Below are positions 1 to 6,791 of a DNA stretch of 14,965 nucleotides, piece after piece. The translations under genes were made by a program, and so were the position numbers. The stretch is taken from positions 1-14,965 of the forward strand of contig JAIXVS010000349.1 of NCBI GenBank assembly GCA_027482795.1. Reading direction: 5' to 3'. Within the stretch, counting starts at the first letter, position 1. Every line of letters starts with the position of its first letter. The stretch is from Rhodobacter sp. (GTDB taxonomy: Bacteria > Pseudomonadota > Alphaproteobacteria > Rhodobacterales > Rhodobacteraceae). The notes under the pieces were generated by a model, which saw only the letters and a program-made list of their open reading frames with translations, made no database searches and was not told the origin of the DNA.

Positions 1-218
1 CCGAACTGGTGCTGGCCGATGCACCTTGCACTGTGTTGGATCGGCAAGTGTTTGATAACACCGGCGCTTTGGCTGCAAAGATTGACGGCGATGTGCTGAT
101 CTTGCACCCCACCCGCGACCGCGCGCGGATTTGGAGCAGCCCGCGCCCAATCTTGCCGCCGCTTGTGCTGAACAGGCCAAAACCTGCAAAAATGGCGCAG
201 GTTGCCCCTGCGCCATAG
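1..218 (+). CDS. C-terminal end of a probable ComEC/Rec2-family DNA uptake channel protein (5' partial)
   Basis: The frame is open from the left edge (first full codon at base 3) to a TAG at 216-218, so only about the last 72 residues are present. What is visible is a small, partly hydrophobic stretch (TGALAAKIDGDVLILHPTRD) followed by a Pro-rich tail with RIWSSPRP. ComEC is an inner-membrane channel that carries single-stranded DNA into the cytoplasm during transformation. Its C-terminal metallo-beta-lactamase-like part often ends with a GALA-type segment and a short basic, Trp-containing tail, which this resembles. The position also fits: I recall comEC beside lexA in many Rhodobacterales. 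The gene converges on lexA with about 109 bases between the stops. No catalytic or membrane motif lies within the fragment, so the call rests on a weak C-terminal resemblance plus neighbourhood. Confidence 0.5.
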   Translation, partial: ELVLADAPCTVLDRQVFDNTGALAAKIDGDVLILHPTRDRARIWSSPRPILPPLVLNRPKPAKMAQVAPAP

Positions 219-327
219 GCGATTTTGAACAGGCGGCAAAGGCCAGACCGCTGCTGCAAAACTGGTGCCGCTTAAAAGGTGCGCTTTAGGGACTTCGCTT
301 TAGCAGGTACAGTTTAGCAGGCGCGGT

Positions 328-1074
328 TCAATAGCTTCGGATCAGGCCCACCAATTTGCCCTGCACTTTGACCAGATGATCAGGGAACATGCGGGTCTCA
401 TAGGCGGGGTTTGCCGCCTCTAGCGCGATCATGTTGCCCTTGCGGCGAAAGCGTTTCAGCGTGGCCTCGTGATCTTCGACCAAGGCGACGACGATATCGC
501 CATTCTCGGCCCCCGACTGTTCGCGGATCACCACGATATCGCCATCGTTGATGCCCGCCTCAATCATCGAATCGCCTTTCACTTCCAGCGCGTAATGCTC
601 GCCCGTGCCAGCCAGCATGGTGCTGGGCACGGTAACATGGTGCGAAATTTGCTGGATCGCTTCAATCGGCACACCCGCCGCGATGCGCCCCATCACGGGC
701 AGTTCGATGGAAAATCCGCTTTCAATTGGCATCGCGCCGCGCGGGGGGCGGGCCATGGGCCGATCGCCTGTAATCACGCGCGGGGTAAAGGCGGGGGCTG
801 GTTCTGGCTTTGCCTCTGCCGCAGCCTCGGCCCCCTTTGCCTTTAGCTTACGCTCGAGCGACTCGGGCAGTTTGACCACGGCCATGGCGCGGGCGCGGTG
901 GGCCATGCGTTCGATAAAGCCCCGCTCCTCGAGTGCGGTGACAAGGCGGTGGATCCCCGATTTAGACCGCAGATCAAGCGCCTCTTTCATTTCATCGAAC
1001 GAAGGCGGAACGCCATCGCGTTCCAGCCGCACATAGATAAATTCAAGAAGTTCGATTTGTTTGCGCGTCAGCAT
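328..1074 (-). CDS. lexA: LexA, SOS-response repressor and autopeptidase
   Basis: Represses DNA-damage genes; RecA filaments trigger its self-cleavage. The 248-residue product has an N-terminal winged helix-turn-helix (about 1-65, starting MLTRKQIELLEFI, with PPSFDEMKEAL and SGIHRLVTALEERGFI). A long Ala/Pro/Glu-rich linker (about 68-122) follows, then the S24 peptidase domain. The scissile Ala133-Gly134 lies in GRIAAGVP, the nucleophile is Ser169 in GDSM, and the general base is Lys207 in ATLKRF. The protein is longer than the E. coli one (202 aa) because of the linker, as is usual in this group. The ATG at 1074-1072 is preferred because it begins the canonical LexA N-terminus. The gene is a single transcription unit: a hairpin separates it from moeA, and its own promoter carries a perfect alphaproteobacterial SOS box 37 bases upstream of the start. 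Confidence 0.97.
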   Translation of the reverse strand: MLTRKQIELLEFIYVRLERDGVPPSFDEMKEALDLRSKSGIHRLVTALEERGFIERMAHRARAMAVVKLPESLERKLKAKGAEAAAEAKPEPAPAFTPRVITGDRPMARPPRGAMPIESGFSIELPVMGRIAAGVPIEAIQQISHHVTVPSTMLAGTGEHYALEVKGDSMIEAGINDGDIVVIREQSGAENGDIVVALVEDHEATLKRFRRKGNMIALEAANPAYETRMFPDHLVKVQGKLVGLIRSY

Positions 1075-1110
1075 GGGCCTGTACCCTTTCCATTGGGGTG
1101 TTTACGCAAT

Positions 1111-1125
1111 GTTCTGCCCCTGTTC
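1111..1125 (-). promoter_or_regulatory. SOS box (LexA operator) of lexA
   Basis: A perfect GTTC-TGCCCCT-GTTC direct repeat on the plus strand (GAAC-N7-GAAC on the coding strand). GTTC-N7-GTTC is the known LexA operator of Alphaproteobacteria, unlike the palindromic CTGT-N8-ACAG of E. coli. It ends 37 bases upstream of the lexA start and overlaps the expected -10 region of the promoter below, as expected for negative autoregulation. Confidence 0.92.
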
Positions 1126-1139
1126 TGGATTTGTGTCAA
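1111..1139 (-). promoter_or_regulatory. Probable sigma-70 promoter of lexA
   Basis: On the minus strand a consensus -35 box TTGACA lies at 1139-1134. A 17-base spacer leads to a weak -10 at 1116-1111 (CAGAAC; an 18-base spacer gives AGAACA). The weak -10 is inside the SOS box, so LexA would block RNA polymerase directly. The predicted transcript starts near 1104, giving a 5' leader of about 30 bases with an AAAGGG-type ribosome binding site. The -35 is convincing; the exact -10 is uncertain. Confidence 0.6.
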
Positions 1140-1154
1140 GTTATTTTCTATTCC

Positions 1155-1181
1155 TTAACCCTATAGGTTGCACGGTTAACC
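1155..1181. repeat. Pair of TTAACC motifs 21 bases apart upstream of lexA
   Basis: TTAACC occurs at 1155-1160 and 1176-1181. The second copy is inside an 8-base palindrome, GGTTAACC (1174-1181). Both lie upstream of the lexA -35 box, two helical turns apart on the same face of the DNA. TTAACC resembles the half-site of the cell-cycle regulator CtrA in Alphaproteobacteria (TTAACCAT). The repeat is seen directly; binding by CtrA is only a guess. Confidence 0.3.
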
Positions 1182-1191
1182 AAAGCCTACC

Positions 1192-1219
1192 AAAACGGGC
1201 GCGGGGTGCGCGGCGTTTT
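1192..1219 (-). terminator. Probable terminator of the trpG-moeA operon
   Basis: An inverted repeat begins 2 bases past the moeA stop. AAAACG (1192-1197) pairs with CGTTTT (1214-1219), with inner CGCG/CGCG pairing around a short loop. On the minus strand the 3' arm ends in TTTT, so the hairpin can serve as an intrinsic terminator separating moeA from lexA. The U-run is short, so efficiency is uncertain. Confidence 0.5.
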
Positions 1220-1221
1220 CG

Positions 1222-2391
1222 CTAGAGCGGAATATAGGAAACTTGCGCGCCTTTGGGCAGGGCAGGGGCACCTTCAGGGTGGATCAGCAGGGCATCGGCG
1301 CTGGCCAGCAGGGCCAATCGCGCGGAATCTTGGCTGGCAAAGGGGGTGATGACCCCGTCTTGCAGACTGGCGCGCATGTAATGCGCGCGCGGCCCATTGG
1401 CTGCAATATCAGCGCCCAGAGTTGCGGTTTTCACTGCAATATCAGGGCTTTGCCCCTGCATTGCGCGCAGCATGGGCACCAAAAACAAATGCGCGCAGGT
1501 GATGGCGGATACGGGGTTTCCAGGCAGGCCCAGCATCGCCGCGCCCAAAAGCCGCCCCGCCATCAGGGGTTTTCCCGGCCGCATGGCAATGCGCCAAAAG
1601 GCACGCTCCATCCCCAAACTGGCGGCAACCTCGCCGACCAAATCATGATCCCCCACCGAAGCGCCGCCGATGGTGACAATCACATCCGCGCCGCGCGCAA
1701 GGCCAAAAACATGGGCCAGCCCCTCGCGGTCATCGGGCGCAATGGGCAAAAGGCGCGCGGTGGCCCCTGCATTTTCGGCAATGGCGGCAATGGCATAGCC
1801 GTTGGAGGCGATGATTTGATCGGGGTTCGGAGTGCCGCCCACGGCGACAAGTTCGTCCCCCGTGGCCAAAATCGCCACAACGGGGCGGCGATATACGGCG
1901 ATTTCGGGAATATTCATCGCCGCCAGCAGGGCCAGATCGGCAGGGCGCAGGGTGCGGGGGGGCAGCGTATCGCCTGCCGCAAAATCTTGGCCCTTTGGGC
2001 GGATATGGGCGCGGGGTGCTGCGGGGGCTGTAAGGGTGATCGTGTCACCAATCCGCGTTATATCTTCTTGTATCGCAATGCTGGCCGCCCCTGCGGGCAC
2101 GGGCGCGCCTGTGAAAATGCGCAGGGCCTGACCTGCGGTGAGCGCGCCCGCAAAGCCGCGCCCTGCGGCGGCTTCGCCGACGACTTGGAACCGATCCCCG
2201 ACCGCGCCTGCGGCGGACAGCGCGTAGCCGTCCATGGCCGATGCATCAAAGGGCGGCTGGGTTAGGCGCGCGATGGCCGCCTGCGCCATCATGCGGCCAT
2301 TCGCTGCGCGCAGGGGCACGGTTTCAAGGGGCAGTTTGGGGGCCAGCGCAAGGCAGCGCGCCAGCGCTTCGGCCACGGAAATCATGCTCAT
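1222..2391 (-). CDS. moeA: MoeA, molybdopterin molybdenumtransferase
   Basis: Inserts molybdate into adenylylated molybdopterin, the last general step of molybdenum cofactor synthesis in the cytoplasm. The 389-residue product has the MoeA hallmarks in order: PPFDASAMDGYA (47-57), GAPVPAG (95-101), LATGDEL (175-181), the MPT-binding-fold signature IGGASVGDHD (241-250), MRPGKPLMAGR (270-280) and GLPGNPVSA (288-296). The C-terminal beta domain ends PKGAQVSYIPL. A longer open frame runs upstream to 2631, but that part (about 80 residues, Arg/Gly-rich) only shadows moaC. The ATG at 2391-2389 overlaps the moaC TGA as ATGA and begins the normal N-terminus (MSMISVAEAL); a second ATG two codons later is also possible. 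Last gene of the trpGDC-moaC-moeA operon. Confidence 0.96.
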   Translation of the reverse strand: MSMISVAEALARCLALAPKLPLETVPLRAANGRMMAQAAIARLTQPPFDASAMDGYALSAAGAVGDRFQVVGEAAAGRGFAGALTAGQALRIFTGAPVPAGAASIAIQEDITRIGDTITLTAPAAPRAHIRPKGQDFAAGDTLPPRTLRPADLALLAAMNIPEIAVYRRPVVAILATGDELVAVGGTPNPDQIIASNGYAIAAIAENAGATARLLPIAPDDREGLAHVFGLARGADVIVTIGGASVGDHDLVGEVAASLGMERAFWRIAMRPGKPLMAGRLLGAAMLGLPGNPVSAITCAHLFLVPMLRAMQGQSPDIAVKTATLGADIAANGPRAHYMRASLQDGVITPFASQDSARLALLASADALLIHPEGAPALPKGAQVSYIPL

Positions 2392-2858
2392 AGGGCGTAG
2401 CGGCCAGATTTGCCGCCCTCTTTCAGCGCCACGGCAATGCCTTCGATCACCATATCTTTTTGCACGGCTTTCAGCATGTCGTAGATGGTCAGGCAGGCCA
2501 CTGAAACGGCGGTCAGCGCCTCCATCTCGACCCCCGTTTGGCCCGTGGTTTTGCAGGTGGCCGTAACAGCAACCCCGCCTTCGTGGGCCGTTAAATCCAG
2601 TGAGACATGGGTCAGCGGCAGCGGGTGGCACAGCGGGATCAGATCGGCGCAGCGTTTGGCGGCCATAATGCCCGCCAGCCGCGCGGTGCCCAGAACATCG
2701 CCCTTTTTGGCCGTGCCTTGGCGCACCAGATCAAGGGTTGCGGCGTTCATGCGCACAAAACCTTGGGCCACGGCGATGCGCGCAGTCGTGTCTTTGCCCG
2801 ACACATCCACCATATGGGCCTCGCCTGCATCATCAAAATGGGTCAGCTTGCCGCTCAT
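2388..2858 (-). CDS. moaC: MoaC, cyclic pyranopterin monophosphate synthase
   Basis: Converts the MoaA product (3',8-cyclo-GTP) to cyclic pyranopterin monophosphate in molybdenum cofactor synthesis. The 156-residue length is standard for the family. Visible signatures are MVDVSGKDTTARIA (16-29), the catalytic-lysine segment RQGTAKKGDVLGTARLAGI (46-64), LIPLCHPLPLTHV (73-85), TGVEMEALTAVSVA (108-121) and YDMLKAVQKDM (126-136). Asp127 and Lys130 fall at the positions of the E. coli active-site Asp128 and Lys131. The ATG overlaps the trpC stop by four bases and the stop overlaps the moeA start by four, so translational coupling on both sides is likely. Nothing appears missing. Confidence 0.97.
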   Translation of the reverse strand: MSGKLTHFDDAGEAHMVDVSGKDTTARIAVAQGFVRMNAATLDLVRQGTAKKGDVLGTARLAGIMAAKRCADLIPLCHPLPLTHVSLDLTAHEGGVAVTATCKTTGQTGVEMEALTAVSVACLTIYDMLKAVQKDMVIEGIAVALKEGGKSGRYAL

Positions 2859-3664
2859 TCCCCATCCGCCAAAACGGGGTTTGCCAGCAGCGCGCGGGTG
2901 GCGGCGGTGACATCGGCCTGCCGCATCAGGCTTTCGCCAATCAGGAAAGCGCGCGCGCCATAAGCCGCCACATCGGCCAAATCGGCGGGGGTGAACAGGC
3001 CGCTTTCAGACACAATCATCCGCCCTTCGGGCACAAAACGGGCCAGATCACGGGTGGTTTGCAAGGTGACATCGAAGGAATGCAGATTGCGGTTGTTGAT
3101 CCCGATCAGGGGCGATTTTAGGGCGCATGTGCGGTCTAGCTCGCCGCGATCATGCACTTCGATCAGAACATCCATGCCAAGGGACAGCGCGGCATCTTCC
3201 AATTCGGCGGCCTGTGCATCGGACACAGAGGCCATGATAATCAGGATGCAATCGGCATTGAGCGCGCGCGATTCGTACACCTGATAGGGATCATAAAGGA
3301 AATCTTTGCGCAGGCACGGCAGGGTGCAGGCGGCTGATGCGGCCATAAGATAGGCATCATCGCCTTGGAACGATGGTGCATCGGTCAGCACCGAAAGGCA
3401 TGTCGCCCCGCCATCGGCATAGGCGCGGGCCAGTGCGGGCGGATCAAAATCGGCGCGGATCAGGCCTTTGGAGGGGCTGGCCCTTTTAATCTCGGCAATT
3501 AGGGCATAGCCCGTTTTGGCCGCCGTTTGCAGGGCGCGGGCAAAGCCGCGGGGCGGCGGGGCTGCGGCGATAACCTCGTCCAAATCGGGCAGGGGGCGGG
3601 CGGCTTTGCGCGCCGCGATCTCGTCCAGCTTATAGGTTTTGATCTTGTCTAAGATGGTGGCCAT
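2855..3664 (-). CDS. trpC: TrpC, indole-3-glycerol phosphate synthase
   Basis: Closes CdRP to indole-3-glycerol phosphate in tryptophan synthesis. The 269-residue single-domain protein has the IGPS TIM-barrel motifs: IAEIKRASPSKG (56-67) with catalytic Glu58 and Lys60, then LSVLTD, CLRKDFL with the general-acid lysine, LIEVHD, GINNRNL, SESG and LIGESLM. There is no fused TrpF (PRAI) domain, unlike the bifunctional enterobacterial protein. The start lies 9 bases after the trpD stop, and its Shine-Dalgarno AAGG overlaps that stop (TAAGG), a sign of coupled translation. Its own stop overlaps the moaC start. Confidence 0.97.
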   Translation of the reverse strand: MATILDKIKTYKLDEIAARKAARPLPDLDEVIAAAPPPRGFARALQTAAKTGYALIAEIKRASPSKGLIRADFDPPALARAYADGGATCLSVLTDAPSFQGDDAYLMAASAACTLPCLRKDFLYDPYQVYESRALNADCILIIMASVSDAQAAELEDAALSLGMDVLIEVHDRGELDRTCALKSPLIGINNRNLHSFDVTLQTTRDLARFVPEGRMIVSESGLFTPADLADVAAYGARAFLIGESLMRQADVTAATRALLANPVLADGE

Positions 3665-3673
3665 AGCTGCGCC

Positions 3674-4687
3674 TTATGCTTGGGTGAGCTGCGCAAGCTG
3701 CGCGATTTTCGCAGCCGCCGCGCCGCTGTCGAGTGACTGGGCGGCCAGCGTCACGCCTTCGGGCAGGCTGGACACTTTGCCAGCCACCAGCAGGGCGGCG
3801 GCGGAGTTTAGCAGCACTGCATCGCGGAACGCGCCCTTTTGCCCATTGAGCAGCGCGCGAAAGGCCACGGCGTTTTCGGCGGGGGTTCCCCCTGCAATGG
3901 CCGAAAACGGATGGCGCGGTAGGCCTGCGTCTTCGGGCGTGATAGTAAACTCGCGCACCGCGCCATTTTCCACGGCGGCCACGGCTGTGGGTTCGGCAAT
4001 GGAAATCTCATCCGTGCCATCCCCGCCATGCACCAGCCATGCGGATGTGGTGCCAAGGGCCAGTAAGGTTTCCGCCATGGGGCGGATCAGGGCAGGGGAA
4101 AAGGCCCCTGTCAATTGCATCTTTACCCCCGCTGGGTTGGTCAGCGGGCCAAGGATGTTAAAGATTGTGCGCGTGCCGAGTTCGGCGCGTACGGGCATGA
4201 CGTGGCGGATGGCGGGGTGGTGCATGGGGGCCATCATAAAGCCGATGCCTGCGGTGTTCAGGCAGCGTTCCACCACTTCGGGGCCGACCATCACATTCAG
4301 GCCCATTTCCGTCAGCGCATCTGCCGCGCCTGATTTACTGGACAGGTTGCGGTTGCCATGCTTGGCCACGACAACCCCAGCGCCTGCCACCACAAAGGCG
4401 GTTGCAGTGGAAATGTTCAGCGTGCCCTTGCCATCGCCGCCCGTGCCGACAATATCCATCGCGCCTGCTGGCGCGCGCACGGCGTTACATTTGGCGCGCA
4501 TCACGGCGGCGGCGGCGGCATATTCATCCACCGTCTCGCCGCGCACGCGCAGCGCCATTAGAAACCCGCCCATCTGCGCAGGAGTTCCTTGCCCTTCAAA
4601 CAGGGCCTCGAACGCGGCAGTCGCCTCGCTGCGCGTCAGCGGGCGGGTGGCGGCAATCCCGATGAGGGGCTTTAGAACGTCGCTCAT
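3674..4687 (-). CDS. trpD: TrpD, anthranilate phosphoribosyltransferase
   Basis: Transfers phosphoribose from PRPP to anthranilate, the second step of the tryptophan branch. The 337-residue product has an N-terminal helical domain (1-70) and the PRPP-binding loop DIVGTGGDGKGTLNIST (78-94). The anthranilate/metal loop KHGNRNLSSKSGAADAL (109-125) and an MMAPMHHPA segment follow. The open frame extends about 49 codons further upstream, but that stretch lies inside trpG and is His/Arg-rich. The ATG at 4687-4685 gives MSDVLKPLIG, overlaps the trpG TGA as ATGA, and matches family length. It is a separate protein, not fused to TrpG as in E. coli. Confidence 0.96.
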   Translation of the reverse strand: MSDVLKPLIGIAATRPLTRSEATAAFEALFEGQGTPAQMGGFLMALRVRGETVDEYAAAAAVMRAKCNAVRAPAGAMDIVGTGGDGKGTLNISTATAFVVAGAGVVVAKHGNRNLSSKSGAADALTEMGLNVMVGPEVVERCLNTAGIGFMMAPMHHPAIRHVMPVRAELGTRTIFNILGPLTNPAGVKMQLTGAFSPALIRPMAETLLALGTTSAWLVHGGDGTDEISIAEPTAVAAVENGAVREFTITPEDAGLPRHPFSAIAGGTPAENAVAFRALLNGQKGAFRDAVLLNSAAALLVAGKVSSLPEGVTLAAQSLDSGAAAAKIAQLAQLTQA

Positions 4688-5271
4688 GCAGGCACCCGTT
4701 CGCGGGCGCTGTCCAAGAAATTGCGCAAAAGTTGGTGGCCGTGCTGGCTGGCAATGGATTCGGGGTGAAACTGCACGCCCTCGATCAGTTTGGTTTTGTG
4801 CCGCAGGCCCATGATGGTGCCGTCTTCCAGCCATGCGGTGACTTCCAGATCGGCGGGCAGGCTAGACCGCTCGACAATCAAGGAATGATAGCGCGTGGCC
4901 TGAAACGGGCTGGGCAGGCCGCGAAACATGCCGCCCCCCGCATGGTGCATCGCGCCCATTTTGCCATGCACAATTTCGTGGCAGCGGATCACGCGCCCGC
5001 CAAACGCCTCGCCAATGGTCTGGTGTCCAAGGCAGACGCCCAGCAGCGGCACATCGGCGCTGGCGGCGGCGCGGGTCAGCGGCACGCAGATGCCAGCGGA
5101 TGCAGGATCACACGGGCCAGGGGAAAGCACAATCGCCTGTGGGCGCAGGGCAATCGCCTCTTGCACCGACATCGCATCGTTGCGCACAACGCGCACATCT
5201 TCCCCCAACTCGCCCAGATAATGGACAAGGTTATAGGTGAAACTATCGTAATTATCGATCAGCAGCAGCAT
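4684..5271 (-). CDS. trpG: TrpG, glutamine amidotransferase subunit of anthranilate synthase
   Basis: Releases ammonia from glutamine for TrpE; the two make anthranilate from chorismate. The 195-residue class I glutaminase starts MLLLIDNYDSFTYNL. It has the oxyanion segment LSPGPCDP (49-56), the nucleophile Cys80 in LGVCLGHQ, and the catalytic pair His169 and Glu171 in QFHPESI. The frame is open 15 codons further upstream to a TTG at 5316, but family proteins start at the MLLLIDNYDSF Met, so the ATG at 5271 is chosen; AAAAGG lies 7-8 bases before it. PabA, the folate paralogue, is nearly identical in motifs, but the trpD-trpC context supports TrpG. It may also serve PabB. First gene of the operon. 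Confidence 0.95.
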   Translation of the reverse strand: MLLLIDNYDSFTYNLVHYLGELGEDVRVVRNDAMSVQEAIALRPQAIVLSPGPCDPASAGICVPLTRAAASADVPLLGVCLGHQTIGEAFGGRVIRCHEIVHGKMGAMHHAGGGMFRGLPSPFQATRYHSLIVERSSLPADLEVTAWLEDGTIMGLRHKTKLIEGVQFHPESIASQHGHQLLRNFLDSARERVPA

Positions 5272-5280
5272 GGGCGGGCC

Positions 5281-5321
5281 TTTTGGGCATGGATATTTGC
5301 CCCACTTATTGCCCAAGGGGC
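5281..5321 (-). promoter_or_regulatory. Inverted repeats in the trpG leader, next to its ribosome binding site
   Basis: A perfect 7-base inverted repeat, TTGGGCA (5283-5289) and TGCCCAA (5310-5316), has a 20-base loop. Inside it GGGGCA (complement of 5298-5303) could pair with the same TGCCCAA arm, or instead with GCCCC (complement of 5317-5321). The trpG transcript could therefore adopt alternative hairpins. The last arm directly precedes the AAAAGG Shine-Dalgarno, so one fold could mask translation. There is no U-run and no short ORF rich in Trp codons, so this is not a classic trp attenuator. GC-rich DNA makes chance pairing possible. Confidence 0.28.
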
Positions 5322-5394
5322 GGACGATGTAAACCGCGCAGCGGCGGGCTTGCGGCGCGATTTGATGTGCGGGGTGCTGTGCAATTGCCTGCCA

Positions 5395-5422
5395 TACTTA
5401 TGGCCATATGGCTTTGCCGCAA
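5395..5422 (-). promoter_or_regulatory. Possible promoter of trpGDC-moaC-moeA
   Basis: On the minus strand TTGCGG (5422-5417) and TAAGTA (5400-5395) are 16 bases apart, a fair but not strong sigma-70 pair. It would give a leader of about 115 bases before trpG, which would include the inverted repeats near 5281-5321. It is one of the better pairs I found in the 229-base gap between trpG and the plus-strand gene at 5501; alternatives cannot be excluded by eye. Confidence 0.27.
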
Positions 5423-5500
5423 TTTGGGGGTGAAGGCGCGGCAAAGGCAGGCTATAGTTGGTCAAGGCTGCCTGTGTGGTGGCAAAGGCAAGGGGTGAAG

Positions 5501-6652
5501 ATGCGCAATTTTCTGATGGGCGGGGTTAAGGGTTTGGTGGTTGCAGGATTGGGTTTGGGTGCGGCGTCCTATCTTGTGCCTGCGCGTGTAACTGCCCCCA
5601 GCGTGCAAAGCGCGCCCGCGCCCGAAGCCGCCGCGCCAGAAGCTGTTGCACCTGAAGTGGCCGTGCCAGAAGTGGCCGAACAAACAGCGCCAGCCTCAGC
5701 GCAGACCGAGGCGCAGCCCGCCCCGCCCGCATTGCCGCAGGTTGAACCTGCCACAGAACCTGCCGCAGACCCCGCCGCAGAGGCAAGCGCAGAACCAGAA
5801 CCAGCCCCCGCGCCAAGCGAAGCCTTGCTAGACCCAGCGCCAGAACAAAGCACGGGCGCAAAGGTGGCAACCCCGCCGCAGCCAGGGGATGCGCTGCAAA
5901 CCCCCACGATCAGCGCCGACCCCGCGCCAGACGCGACCGCACTCGATGCGCCAAGCCTTGCGCGGCCCCTTGGCGCGACGCCCTTGCAGGCCTTTGCTGC
6001 CCCCTTTGCAGGCGCAGGCGGCAAGCCGCTGTTTGCTATTGTTCTTCTGGACACAGGCGCAGTAGACATCGACCGCGCCGTATGGGCCAGCCTGCCGCTG
6101 CCTGTATCCTTTGCGGTTGATCCCGAAAGCCCCACCGCAGCCGAGGCGATGGCCCTGTACCGCGCGGCGGGCAAAGAGGTGATCATTCTGCCCACCAGCC
6201 TGCCCGCAGGGGCGCAGGCCAGTGATGTGGAAACCAGCCTTGCCGCCTATCAGGCCATGCTGCCCGAAAGCGTCGCTGTGATGAGCGATCCTGTGTCAGG
6301 CTTTCAAGACGACCGCGAACTTGCCAGCCTTGTTGTGCCAGCCATCGGCGCGCAGGGGCGCGGTGTTTTGCTGTTTGACAAGGGTCTGAACAGCGCAGCC
6401 CAAATTGCCCAGCGCGATGGCATTCCCTATGCCATGATTTCAAAAATGATCGATACGGGCGGCGAATCTGTGACTGTGATGCGCCGCTATCTGGACCGCG
6501 CGGTGTTTAAGGCCGCCCAAGATGGCGCGACTGTGGTTATGGGCCAGACCCTGCCCGGCACGCTAAGCGCACTGACCGAATGGTCGCTGGAAGGCCGCGC
6601 TGGCGATGTGACGCTGGCCCCGATTTCGGCGCTGATGCAGCCCCCGCAATAG
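5501..6652 (+). CDS. Membrane-anchored divergent polysaccharide deacetylase (YibQ-like) protein, metal-ligand residues apparently lost
   Basis: The 383-residue product starts with a basic N-terminus and one hydrophobic segment (about 9-26; signal peptide or anchor). A roughly 130-residue Pro/Ala/Glu-rich linker (28-160) with short PEA/PEV repeats follows, then a globular domain (about 175-378) facing the periplasm. The domain matches the pattern of the divergent polysaccharide deacetylase family: AIVLLDTG (179-186) for the usual AIVIDDxG, SFAVDP (203-208), GKEVIILP (224-231), a VMRRYLDRA-type helix and VVMGQTLPGT (345-354). The metal-binding His positions I recall for the family (HEVxIHxPM and GHPHP) read as non-histidine here, so the domain may be non-catalytic. 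The ATG at 5501 has a good AGGGGTGA site and begins the signal-like sequence; upstream in-frame codons look non-coding. Its role is unknown; an envelope function is inferred. Confidence 0.72.
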   Translation: MRNFLMGGVKGLVVAGLGLGAASYLVPARVTAPSVQSAPAPEAAAPEAVAPEVAVPEVAEQTAPASAQTEAQPAPPALPQVEPATEPAADPAAEASAEPEPAPAPSEALLDPAPEQSTGAKVATPPQPGDALQTPTISADPAPDATALDAPSLARPLGATPLQAFAAPFAGAGGKPLFAIVLLDTGAVDIDRAVWASLPLPVSFAVDPESPTAAEAMALYRAAGKEVIILPTSLPAGAQASDVETSLAAYQAMLPESVAVMSDPVSGFQDDRELASLVVPAIGAQGRGVLLFDKGLNSAAQIAQRDGIPYAMISKMIDTGGESVTVMRRYLDRAVFKAAQDGATVVMGQTLPGTLSALTEWSLEGRAGDVTLAPISALMQPPQ

Positions 6653-6666
6653 CGCGCCACGCGGCA

Positions 6667-6684
6667 CCAAAGCACGCACTTTGG
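6667..6684. other. Short hairpin between the YibQ-like gene and the PpiD-like gene
   Basis: CCAAAG (6667-6672) and CTTTGG (6679-6684) form a perfect 6-base stem with a 6-base loop, 14 bases past the stop of the upstream gene. No T-run follows, so it is a poor intrinsic terminator. The rest of the 139-base gap shows nothing I can name; a promoter for the downstream gene could lie here. Confidence 0.2.
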
Positions 6685-6791
6685 CCGCCCTTTGCCCACC
6701 CTTTGATTGCAAGGCGCGGGCCGTGTCGCCCCTTGCCCCCATGCCGTTCTGCGCATAGATAGGCAAAAACCTTTTGAACGCAGGCAAAACC

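Noticed and set aside
299..321. Direct repeat TTTAGCAGG (299-307 and 313-321) between comEC and lexA
   Set aside because: Two short copies 14 bases apart, with no symmetry, T-run or link to a function; likely chance or a small duplication. No convincing terminator was seen in this gap.
1243..2265. Plus-strand open frame of 340 codons opposite moeA
   Set aside because: It is antisense to a clear MoeA, has no family resemblance and an unlikely Gly/Arg/His/Cys-rich composition; GC-rich codon bias of the true gene keeps the opposite frames open.
3639..4814. Plus-strand open frame of 391 codons opposite trpD
   Set aside because: Shadow of trpD; Ala/Ser/Arg-rich, with no recognisable domain and no coding context on that strand.
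5408..5500. N-terminal extension of the deacetylase-like protein
   Set aside because: The ATG at 5501 has a good ribosome site and starts a signal-like sequence; an upstream extension would bury the hydrophobic segment.
6667..6684. Hairpin as an intrinsic terminator before the PpiD-like gene
   Set aside because: The 6-base stem lacks a following T-run, so it is listed only as a weak structure.
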